Shown: positions 18,341 through 27,553 of the stretch, piece by piece
How the letters are laid out: each line of letters begins with the position of its first letter
Numbering within the stretch: the first letter of the stretch is position 1
Assembly (NCBI GenBank): GCA_021772915.1
Contig: JAJFLB010000046.1
Span: 62,001 to 126,000 of the forward strand
Length of the DNA stretch: 64,000 nt
Reading direction: 5' to 3'
Source of the DNA: Gammaproteobacteria bacterium
GTDB lineage: Bacteria > Pseudomonadota > Gammaproteobacteria > Xanthomonadales > SZUA-36
The notes under the pieces: generated by a model
Told to the model about the DNA's origin: nothing
The model's input: only the letters and a program-made list of their open reading frames with translations
Databases searched by the model: none
Position numbers and translations under genes: made by a program

Positions 18341-18760
18341 TTGAAAGTAAAACAGCAGATTTTGAATTTCTCTCTGCACCTGGTCGGGTTGGCCATGATC
18401 GGTAACGGCCTGTGGATGGTGGTTGGTGCAATGGGTTGGTTTATAAACATTCCGGCCGATATGCCGGCAACAGGTGATCCTAACGGCCACCTAATCCGCG
18501 ACGTCGGTTTCGCCTATATCGTTTTCGGGTTTGCGGTTAATTGGTGTGTGTTACAACTGCATAATCGTCGCCCGGTATTCCTGATGGCGTCATTTTTCAT
18601 GGTCGCTCACGCCCTGGGACACCTGGCCGAAATATTACTGGGGTTATTGCCCACGTCACATTGGTGGATTGACTTTCCACTGGTTTTTTTGCCTGGGCTG
18701 ATTTTCGGTGCGCTTGCCATTCCTGGTGTTTGGCGGGCATTTGTAGATGATCGCAGTTGA
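18341..18760 (+). CDS. Small membrane protein of unknown function
   Basis: This is a 139-residue protein with about four hydrophobic segments (near residues 10-30, 48-66, 75-95 and 103-127) and short loops, so it should be an inner-membrane protein. The start is a TTG preceded by GGAGAGAG at suitable spacing. I do not recognise the family. It stands between the cyanophycin genes and a convergent amidohydrolase gene and is probably monocistronic. A TTGACT box at 18260-18265 may belong to its promoter, but no -10 element sits at ideal spacing. Confidence 0.6.
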   Translation: MKVKQQILNFSLHLVGLAMIGNGLWMVVGAMGWFINIPADMPATGDPNGHLIRDVGFAYIVFGFAVNWCVLQLHNRRPVFLMASFFMVAHALGHLAEILLGLLPTSHWWIDFPLVFLPGLIFGALAIPGVWRAFVDDRS

Positions 18761-18838
18761 TTCAGCAAACTGAGGGAAACAAGAAATGTATCTTTGCCGG
18801 CCGACGTCTCAAACAACAGGCTGGTACGCTGAGGACGC

Positions 18839-20179
18839 CTATCTGCGTTTCAGTGCAACTTTGATGAGTTGTCCGTCCTTGATCACCGTGGTTATCTGCT
18901 CGAGCTGACGAATATCCTCAAGCGGATTATCATCAACGGCGATGATATCGGCAAGTTTTCCCGCTTCAATTGTGCCCAGGTCGGCCGTTAAGCCGAGCAG
19001 GTCGGCGGCGGCAACGGTGGCCGCATATATGGCACTCATTTCACTCATGCCGGCTTTGACCATCAGTGCGAATTCTTCACCGTTCAGACCGTGTGGTGTT
19101 ACTGCTGAATCGGTGCCGAAGGCAATTTTGACGCCGGCTTTATGTGCCAGTCTTACGTTGTTCAAAGAGGCGGCTGCGGCGGCTGTAGCCTTGGCCTTGA
19201 TGGCCTTGGTGAAAAACGGATTACCCTCCATTTTGCTGGGAATTTTTGCGCCTGGCAGCAAAGTGGGTACCAGGTAGGCGCCACTTTTCTTGAAGAGTCT
19301 TATTGACTCCCGGTCCAGGAATGTACCGTGGTCAATGCTGTCGACACCCGCACGCAGGGCGGCGTTAATGCCATCAGTACCGTGTGCATGCGCAGCCACT
19401 TTGACACCCAGTGAGTGCGCTGTAGCCATGATTTCTCCAAGCTCATCGTCGGTCATTTGCTGGTCGGTGCCAGTGGAAGTGTTCGACAAGACGCCACCCG
19501 TGGCCGTTATCTTGATCCAGTCGGCCCCGTATTTGATGGCATGACGGGTGGCGCGGCGACAATCATAGGGCCCGTCGCAGATCGTATCAGGGGTCCATAA
19601 CTTCAGTAACTCTGCCTTGTAACCATCCGCATCACCATGTCCACCGGTTGCCGCGATCGAGCTACCGGCTGCAAGAATTCTTGGGCCTTGTACGTAGCCT
19701 TTTTCGATGGCGTCGCGCAATGCAAATATGGCCTCCGGTTCCGCCCCGAGATCCCGCACCGTGGTAAACCCTGCAGTGAGTGTCTTTTTTGCGTAAAAAG
19801 CGCCGCGCAGTGCATCCATCGAAGTCGTCATATACAAAGCTTCGTTACGCGAATCAGGAGATAGCTCACCGGTTAAATGCACATGCGTGTCCATCAGTCC
19901 CGGCAGTACGAACTGACTGGAAAGATCAATCAGTCGAGCTGCCCGGCTCACTGTAGACGGATCGATAAAACCGTCGACCACAGACACAATGCGATTACCC
20001 TTGAGTACGATGCTTTGTTCAGACACAGGCGCCTGCCCGGGAACCGCCAGCAAGGTACCCGCGTGGATTACCAGTGTTGACCCTGAATCATCCGCAAAAA
20101 CACCGCCCGAAACAACGGCGTACAACACCAGCAATAGCACAAATCGTAGATGCAGGTTCACAAGCTTCTTCCCTTCCAT
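18839..20179 (-). CDS. Exported amidohydrolase family protein (Xaa-Pro/imidazolonepropionase-like)
   Basis: A signal peptide (FVLLLVLYAVVSGGVFA) precedes a metal-dependent hydrolase of the group that includes carboxypeptidase- and prolidase-like amidohydrolases. Motifs are DTHVHLTG (metal histidines), WIKITATGG with the probable carboxylated lysine, HAHGTDGINAALRAG, DSIDHGT and FGTDSAV. The C-terminus carries the usual beta-sandwich with GKLADIIAVDDNPLEDI. Likely substrates are dipeptides or N-acyl amino acids in the periplasm. A GTG at 20161, with GGAAGGGAAG just upstream, would begin exactly at the signal peptide and may be the true start. It is transcribed alone and faces the cyclophilin gene divergently. 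Confidence 0.8.
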   Translation of the reverse strand: MEGKKLVNLHLRFVLLLVLYAVVSGGVFADDSGSTLVIHAGTLLAVPGQAPVSEQSIVLKGNRIVSVVDGFIDPSTVSRAARLIDLSSQFVLPGLMDTHVHLTGELSPDSRNEALYMTTSMDALRGAFYAKKTLTAGFTTVRDLGAEPEAIFALRDAIEKGYVQGPRILAAGSSIAATGGHGDADGYKAELLKLWTPDTICDGPYDCRRATRHAIKYGADWIKITATGGVLSNTSTGTDQQMTDDELGEIMATAHSLGVKVAAHAHGTDGINAALRAGVDSIDHGTFLDRESIRLFKKSGAYLVPTLLPGAKIPSKMEGNPFFTKAIKAKATAAAAASLNNVRLAHKAGVKIAFGTDSAVTPHGLNGEEFALMVKAGMSEMSAIYAATVAAADLLGLTADLGTIEAGKLADIIAVDDNPLEDIRQLEQITTVIKDGQLIKVALKRR

Positions 20180-20304
20180 TCCACGGCCTTCAATTTATGT
20201 AGTCGGTATCATAAGCCAATGATACTGTGTCGCCAATCCTGGCTGTGAGTCATTACGCGAGGCTTCGCATTTGCACCACCTCAGTGCCGCGTATTTTGTA
20301 AGCC

Positions 20305-20332
20305 TTACATATTTTTACCGGTCTGGTATAGC
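20305..20332 (+). promoter_or_regulatory. Predicted promoter of the cyclophilin gene
   Basis: TTACAT (20305-20310) and an extended -10, TGG-TATAGC (hexamer 20327-20332), are separated by 16 bp, 45 bp before the ATG at 20378. The ATG has AGGGA as a ribosome site. The match is reasonable for a sigma-70 promoter. Confidence 0.45.
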
Positions 20333-20377
20333 TCGTTAGTCCCAAACCACTAAAAACCACGGCAGGGATCTCAGAAC

Positions 20378-21433
20378 ATGTTCAGGTTTGCGCGAACTAC
20401 ACCATCCCGGTTGATCCTTTCACTTTTCCTGGTCCTGGTCGCCGTTCCATTGGTCACACAGGCAGAGACCGCGTTGATCTCAACGCCTCTGGGTGACATT
20501 GAAATTGAGTTGCTGGAAGCGGATGCACCCCAAACCGTAGCTAACTTTCTTAACTACGTTACCAATAACCGCTACGACAATACTTTCATGCACCGCAGCG
20601 TGCCGGGATTCATCATTCAGGGTGGCGGTTTTGGTTTTTCAAATGGCCAGGCCTCTCCGGTAACCGCGTTTGCACCGGTCGTCAACGAATTCAAGGTTTC
20701 CAACACACGTGGCACAGTGGCCATGGCAAAACTGGGTGGCGATCCGAATAGCGCGACGGGTCAGTGGTTTATTAACCTGGCCGATAACTCCGGCAACCTT
20801 GACAGCCAAAACGGCGGGTTCACCGTTTTTGCCAGGGTCATTGGCGACGGCATGGAAATTGCCGATGCCATTGCCCAGCTACAGATAGTCAATGCCGGAG
20901 GAGCCTTTGCTTCGTTGCCGGTGATAAATTTTTCTGGCGGATCCATATTGGCTGAAAACCTGGTAATGACGGTTGTCACCGAAACAATCGAAGATGTGAT
21001 AACTTTTAAAATGAATGCCGGGCTTAATGATGCCTGGTTTAATATTGCAACGGACGGCCAGGGTTTTTTCATCACGGTGTTTCCTCAGCTGGGACTAGTC
21101 AGTCTGGCCTGGTTTACCTACGACACGACGCCGCCAGAGGAGGGTGCGACGGCCAAGCTGGGGGCTCCGGACCACCGCTGGCTAACGGCTCTAGGCACAA
21201 TCGACGGCAATACCTCAGTCATGGAAGTCAGCATCGCTTCAGGGGGGGTGTTTGATAAAGCAACCGAGATTACACGGGTAACCGACGGCAGTATTACCCT
21301 GACCTTTATTGACTGCATGAGTGGCAGGGTTGACTACAACATCCCCTCAATTGGACGACTGGGCAGCATACTTATCCGGCGTGTAGCCGATGACAATATT
21401 GATTTGTGTGTCGCGCTGGGAGGCGAAGACTAG
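20378..21433 (+). CDS. Exported cyclophilin-type peptidyl-prolyl isomerase with extra C-terminal domain
   Basis: Residues 1-29 form a signal peptide ending in TQA. Residues about 31-198 are a cyclophilin domain with the family pattern FMHRSVPGFIIQGGG, AMAKLGGDPNSATGQWFINL and GGFTVFARVIGDGMEIADAI, consistent with periplasmic proline isomerase activity. From about residue 212 to the end is a separate domain starting NAGLNDAWFN-ATDGQGFFI and containing AWFTYDT, HRWLTALG and a two-cysteine end. I recall similar modules at the ends of exported gammaproteobacterial proteins but know no named function. Total length is about twice that of a simple PpiA. Confidence 0.85.
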   Translation: MFRFARTTPSRLILSLFLVLVAVPLVTQAETALISTPLGDIEIELLEADAPQTVANFLNYVTNNRYDNTFMHRSVPGFIIQGGGFGFSNGQASPVTAFAPVVNEFKVSNTRGTVAMAKLGGDPNSATGQWFINLADNSGNLDSQNGGFTVFARVIGDGMEIADAIAQLQIVNAGGAFASLPVINFSGGSILAENLVMTVVTETIEDVITFKMNAGLNDAWFNIATDGQGFFITVFPQLGLVSLAWFTYDTTPPEEGATAKLGAPDHRWLTALGTIDGNTSVMEVSIASGGVFDKATEITRVTDGSITLTFIDCMSGRVDYNIPSIGRLGSILIRRVADDNIDLCVALGGED

Positions 21434-21455
21434 GGTCGGTCAGCGGTTGGCACGC

Positions 21456-21929
21456 TCATCCTTGTGCACATGCGAGGCGGGTTCCCGTACAGGCACCAGA
21501 TCTCTTGTAGCTATTACGTACGGCCTTTCTAATGGCTTTTGTTCTTAAGGCTTGCTCACCGTACTTTTTCTTCAGTTTCTCTGCTCTTTTGTGTGCTTGC
21601 TGTTTGTCACCGGTCTGTTGCAGCAATGCATTGCTGTGGTTTATCAACTCTGGTTCGCCAATTTCAGCCGCCAACACCGACCATGCGTAGGCTTTTGTCA
21701 GGTCGGCATTTTTGCCTTCACCGGCGGCATACATTTGCGCGACCCGATTCTGGGCGTAATGGTCACCAAACTTTGCCAGTTTGGTGTAAATTTTGTGCGC
21801 TTTTTTGAAATCGCCTTCAAGGTAGGACTGGTCGGCATCAGTTCGATATTCCTGCAAACTGGTTGCCGCCAGGCTTGGTGCCTGCAGTACAACAAGCATC
21901 AAGGCCATCAACATAAGTACAGATTTCAT
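21456..21929 (-). CDS. Small exported Sel1-like protein
   Basis: The start at 21929 is chosen because a GGGAGAG ribosome site precedes it and a signal peptide (MKSVLMLMALMLVVLQAPSLAA) begins there; an upstream ATG at 22139 lies inside the next gene's 3' end. The mature part has one or two Sel1/TPR-type helical repeats (DQSYLEGDFKKAHKIYTKLA, then NRVAQMYAAGEGKN) and a very basic C-terminus with a cysteine pair. The function is unknown. It lies 142 bp downstream of the seven-gene CRTAC1 operon, in the same direction, and converges with the cyclophilin gene. Confidence 0.65.
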   Translation of the reverse strand: MKSVLMLMALMLVVLQAPSLAATSLQEYRTDADQSYLEGDFKKAHKIYTKLAKFGDHYAQNRVAQMYAAGEGKNADLTKAYAWSVLAAEIGEPELINHSNALLQQTGDKQQAHKRAEKLKKKYGEQALRTKAIRKAVRNSYKRSGACTGTRLACAQG

Positions 21930-22071
21930 AGCACTCTCCCGCCACAAAACTCCCTGTCTGGGGATAATATCAATGACAAACCACATCGTACATATGCCAA
22001 TTGGCCCATATTGAGGGTGTGTTTTATTTTTTGTGCTGTGTTTTGACCTGTAGCGCCTTTCGCCTGGCTGG

Positions 22072-23754
22072 TTATCCGCAGGGCTGATTGTTTTCGTAGC
22101 GCTCGAGCTCTGCCCGTAGGGTTGCTGAGGTTGCTTCATTGCCGGCGTTAAGCGTATCTATCGCCCGCTGTTGCCACTTGGCCGCCTCGCTACACTCGCC
22201 TGCTTCTGCATAGGCCATGGCAACGGTTTGGGCATGCCCAACTGAGGGGCTTGCCTGAAACACTTGCAACGCCAATGGCAGCGCCCTTACACCATCGCGT
22301 ATCGACTTATCGGGGCTTGCTGCCAGGAGTTTCGCCAGTGCGTGGACAACGAGTCCGTTATTGGGGAGGTTTTCATAAGCTTGGTTGAGTACATTTAATG
22401 CCTTGGAGTATTCACCGTTTTGCAATAACAAACGCACACCACCCATCCAGGCGTTTCCGGCAGTTGGATCTATAATTACGGCTTTACGGTAATAATCCAT
22501 GGCCTCTTCAATACGCAGACTTCTCTCCAGTGCCTGGGCAAGCAATTGGTGGGCGCTGGTATCTTCGGTGTTGGCTGATATCACTTTTTCCAGGTGTGGG
22601 ATGGCATCCTGGTGTCTGCCGGTATTTAAATAAAGAAATCCCAGGTTGTAAAGGGCGGTCAGATTATCCGGTTCAAGCGCGAGTGCTTTTTGATGGTGGT
22701 CGATTGCCTCCCCTGTTTCACCCGTTTGCATCAGTGCTGTGCCCAGGTTGATATGGGCCCGTGCGCTATCCCGGTCAAAGGCTAATGCCGTGCGAAAAGC
22801 TTCAATGGATTCTTCAAAACGGCCGGCCGAATAGGCGAGTTTGCCACGCAGCAAGTGGGAACGCTCACCCTGCAGCAATTCCTTCAGACCATCGGCCCAC
22901 GGGTCCCTGGGCTGTATGCCCACGCTGCCCCTTTGCTGTAAATGCTTGACGGCCAGCTCGGTATTGTCCAGCCCACGATATGCCATCGCCAGAGGATAAT
23001 GCAGGCGATTTGCTTCGGGCTGCCTGGCCAGTGCAGTGCTGAGAAACGCGACCGCGGTACGATACTGTTTTTCCTCTACAGCCAGCTCACCGAGACGCGC
23101 CAGCACCACGGTTGCTTCAGGCCTCAGGTAGAACGCCTGCAAGTAGGATTGACGGGCTTCTTCAAGTCGGTTCAGGGCCTGATAAGACTCCCCAATCCGG
23201 ATGTGTAGCAACGCCGGCTGAGGATGAACGGATGCGATCTGATGATAGTGTTCGAGAGCCTCCTTTGGTCTGCCGGTATGCAGGTAAAGCGCAGCCAGAA
23301 AATAGGACCACTGAAATTGGTTCACATCCAGGTGGCTGGCATTGGTATAGCAGATTTCCGCTGCTCGATTGAGCTCATAGGCGTGATAGAGTTTTCCCAA
23401 CTCGCCATAGGCATCAGCCAGTTCGCGGTTGTCCCCGCCTTTCACCTTCAAGGTATCAATCAGGTCACGGTAATGTCGGAGTTGTTCGGCAACGGTTGCT
23501 TCCAGTGACGACAGGTTCTGCTCTGGCAGATCAAGGAGAGTGCCGTTTCTACCAGCAGTTTCTTCCGAATTGATTTCTACCGTTGGGATTTCTGCGGCAT
23601 TTATGGTCGTTGCAAGCACTACCATTGAAAGCACAAAAAGAGTGACCATGAAGTTGCCCACACTGCTTGCATTGGCCGCGGTCACCTCTACTTGAATGTC
23701 TTTTCCGGGCCGCATCTTAGGCCTGATCTCCGGGAGTTTCTTAGTGGCTGTCAT
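22072..23754 (-). CDS. TPR repeat protein with N-terminal membrane anchor or signal
   Basis: This 560-residue protein is built mostly of tetratricopeptide repeats, clearest from about residue 85 to 500 (for example AHINLGTALMQTGETGEAI and ALYNLGFLYLNTGRHQDAI). A hydrophobic stretch near residues 34-54 ending in NAA is either a signal peptide or an anchor. The true start may be a later ATG (23649), which would begin right at the hydrophobic stretch. The annotated ATG overlaps the CRTAC1 gene upstream by 14 bp, so the two are coupled. It is the last gene of the operon starting at 34641. It would act as a periplasmic scaffold for protein-protein contacts, which is inference from the fold. Confidence 0.75.
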   Translation of the reverse strand: MTATKKLPEIRPKMRPGKDIQVEVTAANASSVGNFMVTLFVLSMVVLATTINAAEIPTVEINSEETAGRNGTLLDLPEQNLSSLEATVAEQLRHYRDLIDTLKVKGGDNRELADAYGELGKLYHAYELNRAAEICYTNASHLDVNQFQWSYFLAALYLHTGRPKEALEHYHQIASVHPQPALLHIRIGESYQALNRLEEARQSYLQAFYLRPEATVVLARLGELAVEEKQYRTAVAFLSTALARQPEANRLHYPLAMAYRGLDNTELAVKHLQQRGSVGIQPRDPWADGLKELLQGERSHLLRGKLAYSAGRFEESIEAFRTALAFDRDSARAHINLGTALMQTGETGEAIDHHQKALALEPDNLTALYNLGFLYLNTGRHQDAIPHLEKVISANTEDTSAHQLLAQALERSLRIEEAMDYYRKAVIIDPTAGNAWMGGVRLLLQNGEYSKALNVLNQAYENLPNNGLVVHALAKLLAASPDKSIRDGVRALPLALQVFQASPSVGHAQTVAMAYAEAGECSEAAKWQQRAIDTLNAGNEATSATLRAELERYENNQPCG

Positions 23755-25465
23755 CTGCTTGTCTTATTTCCGTGTATTGTGCCGCGGGTGGAAGTGGCCG
23801 TTTCTCCTGACTGCCATCGGGCCAACTTATTTGCAGGGAGTATTCCTGCGGCTCATCAGGGTAAGCAAACAACACCCGTGGATCGTTTGCGGAACAATAA
23901 CTGCCGTCTGTACCCGACCGGTACCATTGTTGTTTTTTACCCGCCCGATCCAGGTATATTTCCGCTCCCAGCATGTCGCGCCCGGAATCCTTTCCCGTCA
24001 GGCGTAAACCAACCCAGGTTCGGGATTTTGGTGCCACGTTCAGTAATAATCGGGCAGGTCCGTTATTATTGAATACCAGTACGTCCAGATCGCCGTCATT
24101 GTCTACATCACCAAATGCTGCGCCCCTGCTCACATATGAATCTCTTATGGGCGAATCCGGGGAGTAGACAATTTCGGAAAATCCTTTGCCGGACTTGTTA
24201 TGAAACATCTGATTGGGTTGATTCAGCGGGTATAGGGTTCTCTTGCGTACGAGAGGGTCCAATTCAGTTACCGCCCCATTGAGTACGAACAAATCCAGCC
24301 AACCGTCAGTATCATAGTCAAGCCAGGCGGTGCCAAACGCTGTAAAGGGGAAACTATTGACACCAAGACCGTAAAACAGGGTGCGGTCCTCGAACAATCC
24401 ACGTCCCAAGTTGCTGTAAAGAGTATTGGTTTCGCCCATCAGGTGAGTCATGAACAAATCCGGATCCCCATCCCGGTCAAAATCACCAGCATCGACACCC
24501 ATACTCGCCTCTGCACGGCCCTGAATGTTTACTGCAGTGCCGGCAAAAAGTGCATTGTCGGAAAATTTCTGTCCTTGCTGGTTAATCCACATCTGGTTGG
24601 CCTGACCATCATTGGCGACATAGATATCAATCCAGCCGTCCTGGTTGAAATCTGCCGTAATTACACCGAGGCCCGCCCTGGGTTCGTAGCCAACCATCAA
24701 CTGATCGCTGACCTCCTCGAATCTACCGTTGCCCAGGTTATGAAAAAGGCGATCGTGGAGTCCGTTAAAGGCTGACGGGCCACAATAATCCTGTCGACTG
24801 CTTTTGGCGTAGCAGGTCTTGTTCTCCCCAATTGAAAACGCCACATAATTGGCGACATACAGATCAAGCCAGCCGTCACGATCGTAGTCAAAAAATGCCG
24901 CGCTGGTGCCCCATTGGTTATCCGTGGTGTGAGCTTCCTGGGTTACATCGGAGAAAGTGCCGTCACCATTGTTTTTCAACAGGTGATTGCTACCATACTG
25001 GGTGACATAAAGATCCACCCAGCCGTCATTATTGTAGTCCCCTGAAATGACCCCCATTCCGTAACCGGCCATCGTCAAGCCACTTTGCTTTGTGATATCC
25101 TGAAAACTTAGTTCACCCGTGGACTTGCCACTGCGGATCAGGTCATTTCTGAGCAGGCGATCGTTGACGGGTGTAGACCGTGGTTGAAATAACGCATCTT
25201 CCAACGATCTGTCCTCACCAAGCATGCTGCCCTGCACCAGGTATACGTCCAGGTCACCATCATTATCAAAGTCGAACAGGGCGCCTCCAGCACCGGTCAT
25301 TTCGGGAAAGTAAAATTGCCCCGACATACCGTTGAAGTGGACAAAGTCCAGACCGGTTTCAGCTGATGCGTCCCTGAAGATTGCTGTATCTGCCGTTGTG
25401 CCAGGCAGAGGATTCATCAGCCACGCACACAGGCTAAGGATTAAGCCTGGTCGACGGCTGCTCAT
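23741..25465 (-). CDS. Exported CRTAC1-type beta-propeller protein (FG-GAP/VCBS plus ASPIC/UnbV)
   Basis: A signal peptide (LILSLCAWLMNPLPGTTA) is followed by repeated calcium-loop motifs of FG-GAP/VCBS repeats: DFDNDGDLDVY, DYNNDGWVDLY, DYDRDGWLDLY, DFNQDGWIDIY, DFDRDGDPDLF, DYDTDGWLDLF and DVDNDGDLDV. These should fold as an integrin-like beta-propeller. The end (about residues 475-565) is an ASPIC/UnbV domain. The same architecture occurs in human CRTAC1 and many marine bacterial surface proteins, usually of unknown role. It overlaps the cytochrome gene by 4 bp and the TPR gene by 14 bp. The protein is probably periplasmic or on the cell surface. Confidence 0.82.
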   Translation of the reverse strand: MSSRRPGLILSLCAWLMNPLPGTTADTAIFRDASAETGLDFVHFNGMSGQFYFPEMTGAGGALFDFDNDGDLDVYLVQGSMLGEDRSLEDALFQPRSTPVNDRLLRNDLIRSGKSTGELSFQDITKQSGLTMAGYGMGVISGDYNNDGWVDLYVTQYGSNHLLKNNGDGTFSDVTQEAHTTDNQWGTSAAFFDYDRDGWLDLYVANYVAFSIGENKTCYAKSSRQDYCGPSAFNGLHDRLFHNLGNGRFEEVSDQLMVGYEPRAGLGVITADFNQDGWIDIYVANDGQANQMWINQQGQKFSDNALFAGTAVNIQGRAEASMGVDAGDFDRDGDPDLFMTHLMGETNTLYSNLGRGLFEDRTLFYGLGVNSFPFTAFGTAWLDYDTDGWLDLFVLNGAVTELDPLVRKRTLYPLNQPNQMFHNKSGKGFSEIVYSPDSPIRDSYVSRGAAFGDVDNDGDLDVLVFNNNGPARLLLNVAPKSRTWVGLRLTGKDSGRDMLGAEIYLDRAGKKQQWYRSGTDGSYCSANDPRVLFAYPDEPQEYSLQISWPDGSQEKRPLPPAAQYTEIRQADDSH

Positions 25466-27552
25466 TCTCCGGCCAATAGTTGTCGCTGGTTGTTATCCAA
25501 TCTATGCAGTGAGGATATTTCCCTTGCCTGTATCGGAATTCGTATTGACTCGCGTGTAATGGTCGTCACAGGCGTTCGCAGCCCTGCTTCCTCGCCAAAT
25601 AACCGATCCATGAAAGCCGCGTCGGCCTTTTGATACTTGAGTTCAGCGATGATTTCCAGTTCGCTGGCACCGGCCGGCGCGCTGAAGTTAATTGCCCGGT
25701 TTTCGCTATCCGCCTTGCTCGAGGCTAGCGTCATAGCGCTTGGACAGACAAACCTGTAGGTGGCGCTGTCCGACATGCCGGGGAAAAGCACGCGCTTGTA
25801 CTGGGCGCCAACCATTTCCCATAAATTGTGGCGATCGATGGAATTACCCTCACGGTCAATCCCTTCGGCTTTGAATATCACCGCGTCCGGACTCATACGT
25901 CCATGTTCATCCGGCTTTCCGGACTCGAAAACGACATTACCGGAATCATCCAATACAGTAAGTTCCACCCAACTTCGGATGATGTCCATGGGGCCGGTAG
26001 GGAACCCGTGACCGGTTTTGTTGTTGGTGAGTACCAGTTGCAGTTCTACTGCTTCATCCGGGTGCACGAGAGCGGGCCCATTCAGCTCGAGGCGTATGAC
26101 CGGGCCGGCGACCCAGCGTTCTGCTATTTCGGGTATGTCGATTTTACCCTGTAACCATTTTTCGGTTAATTCGACGTGTTCTCTTGCACCGGGCAAATCC
26201 ATCAACAGCGGCATCACCTGGTTGGCGGCCAGGAACCGGTGCGAGCGGTGTTTGCCATCGTTTACGTTGCGATTTACATCACTGCTGTCGCCGGCCGCCG
26301 GATCGGTTGAATCGATCAATGGCATGTGGCATTCGCGGCAGGTTATGGTCTTGCTTTGTTCATCCTCGTTGTGCCAGCGGCTTTCCTTCCAATTGTCGTA
26401 CTGGTTCTGAAGTTGTACCCAACCGATTTTATTGACTTCCTCGTCAATAAACTGCTTATGGCAGGCGGCACAGTATTCGGCTGTCTTGTACATGGGCTTT
26501 GAGAAACTGGCCACGTGTTGCCGGGGATAGGCGCGAATCAAAAAATCACTCATCCACTTGTCGAAACGACCGCTGCTGCGCTCACCTGCATAGCGCAGCG
26601 GCTGGCTGATGGTGTAGTCGGCATTACCACGCACGTCGGTCTGGACAATTGCGTGGCACGCTATGCAGGATACGCCCTCGTCAGCACCGGGTGAGGTCAG
26701 GCCATCGACATTGACATTCTTACTGCCCGAGAACAAGGCAATCGGATCGTGGCAACCCGCGCAATATCTTGTGCCTTCCGGTCCGAGGTCCCGATAGAGC
26801 AGCTCCTGTACCTCCTGGAAGGCGAGATCCGACGAGGCATAGCGGTGTGCGCTGGGTATCCACTCCGCAAGAATCTGATCGTGGCAACCACTGCTGCCGC
26901 AATTCTTCGAACCGGACAAGGTAGCCGGGTCATAGGCGCCGTTGCTTTGTGTATGTCCGAGGCTGGGTGCAAAAGGCCTGTCCTCACCGTAGGGGAAGGT
27001 GTAATCAGCCGGGAAGACATTGTTCGTCTCGGTCGCCGGATTCATGATGGGAATCGCAGCCTGTACGATCAACAGTGCCACCGAACCCCCTGCAACCAGC
27101 CTCAAAAAACGTCGCTTGATGAAGGGCAGGTCGGCATCGGGGTTGCGTCCCCAGATCACTGCCAGGTGCATTACTGTCGCCAATATCAAGGCCAGACCGG
27201 TGTACAGGTGGGCAACCGACCAACCGTAGCTGATACGTTGACCCAAAGTCGCCTCAACAGTCAGCCAGACACCGGTGAGAATACAGGCCAGGATCAGCAC
27301 AAAACCTATGTAACCCAGCAGTTGCACATGATTGAAATTGGAGCGGAAACGCCTGGACCAGTGGTGGATTGAGTACCACAAAAACGTCAGCATCCAGATC
27401 AGGCCAATACCGGTGTGCAGCAGCACCCCATACTGGTTGAATTCACTAAAGGGCGCCAGGTAGACCAGCAATCCGGTCAACGCCTCGAAAGTCAGGCCGA
27501 TCATGCAGATCAGGGTGAGTGGGTTGACCCATTCAGGGGTTGCTTTGCTCAT
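25462..27552 (-). CDS. Membrane cytochrome: b561-like N-terminus fused to multihaem c domain
   Basis: With the start at 27552 (696 residues; an upstream in-frame start at 27582 overlaps the nitrilase gene), about four to five transmembrane helices lie in residues 13-172, with histidines positioned like a cytochrome b561-type haem b domain (LLHTGIG, YSIHHW, VAHLYTG, VMHLAV). The periplasmic part has four CXXCH sites (264-268, 296-300, 361-365, 405-409) and one CX4CH (218-224), so up to five haems c. The last 250 residues are beta-rich, without haem motifs. It could move electrons between the quinone pool and the periplasm or surface. It resembles c554-like multihaem proteins, not NrfA. It is coupled to genes on both sides. 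Confidence 0.78.
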   Translation of the reverse strand: MSKATPEWVNPLTLICMIGLTFEALTGLLVYLAPFSEFNQYGVLLHTGIGLIWMLTFLWYSIHHWSRRFRSNFNHVQLLGYIGFVLILACILTGVWLTVEATLGQRISYGWSVAHLYTGLALILATVMHLAVIWGRNPDADLPFIKRRFLRLVAGGSVALLIVQAAIPIMNPATETNNVFPADYTFPYGEDRPFAPSLGHTQSNGAYDPATLSGSKNCGSSGCHDQILAEWIPSAHRYASSDLAFQEVQELLYRDLGPEGTRYCAGCHDPIALFSGSKNVNVDGLTSPGADEGVSCIACHAIVQTDVRGNADYTISQPLRYAGERSSGRFDKWMSDFLIRAYPRQHVASFSKPMYKTAEYCAACHKQFIDEEVNKIGWVQLQNQYDNWKESRWHNEDEQSKTITCRECHMPLIDSTDPAAGDSSDVNRNVNDGKHRSHRFLAANQVMPLLMDLPGAREHVELTEKWLQGKIDIPEIAERWVAGPVIRLELNGPALVHPDEAVELQLVLTNNKTGHGFPTGPMDIIRSWVELTVLDDSGNVVFESGKPDEHGRMSPDAVIFKAEGIDREGNSIDRHNLWEMVGAQYKRVLFPGMSDSATYRFVCPSAMTLASSKADSENRAINFSAPAGASELEIIAELKYQKADAAFMDRLFGEEAGLRTPVTTITRESIRIPIQAREISSLHRLDNNQRQLLAGE

Positions 27553-27553
27553 T

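Noticed and set aside
22530-24072. Several plus-strand frames opposite the TPR and CRTAC1 genes
   Set aside because: They are antisense shadows of repeat-rich coding sequence with consistent motifs on the minus strand.
25462-27552. Pentahaem nitrite reductase NrfA
   Set aside because: There is no CXXCK-type active-site motif, the N-terminus is a multi-helix membrane domain and the haem spacing differs.
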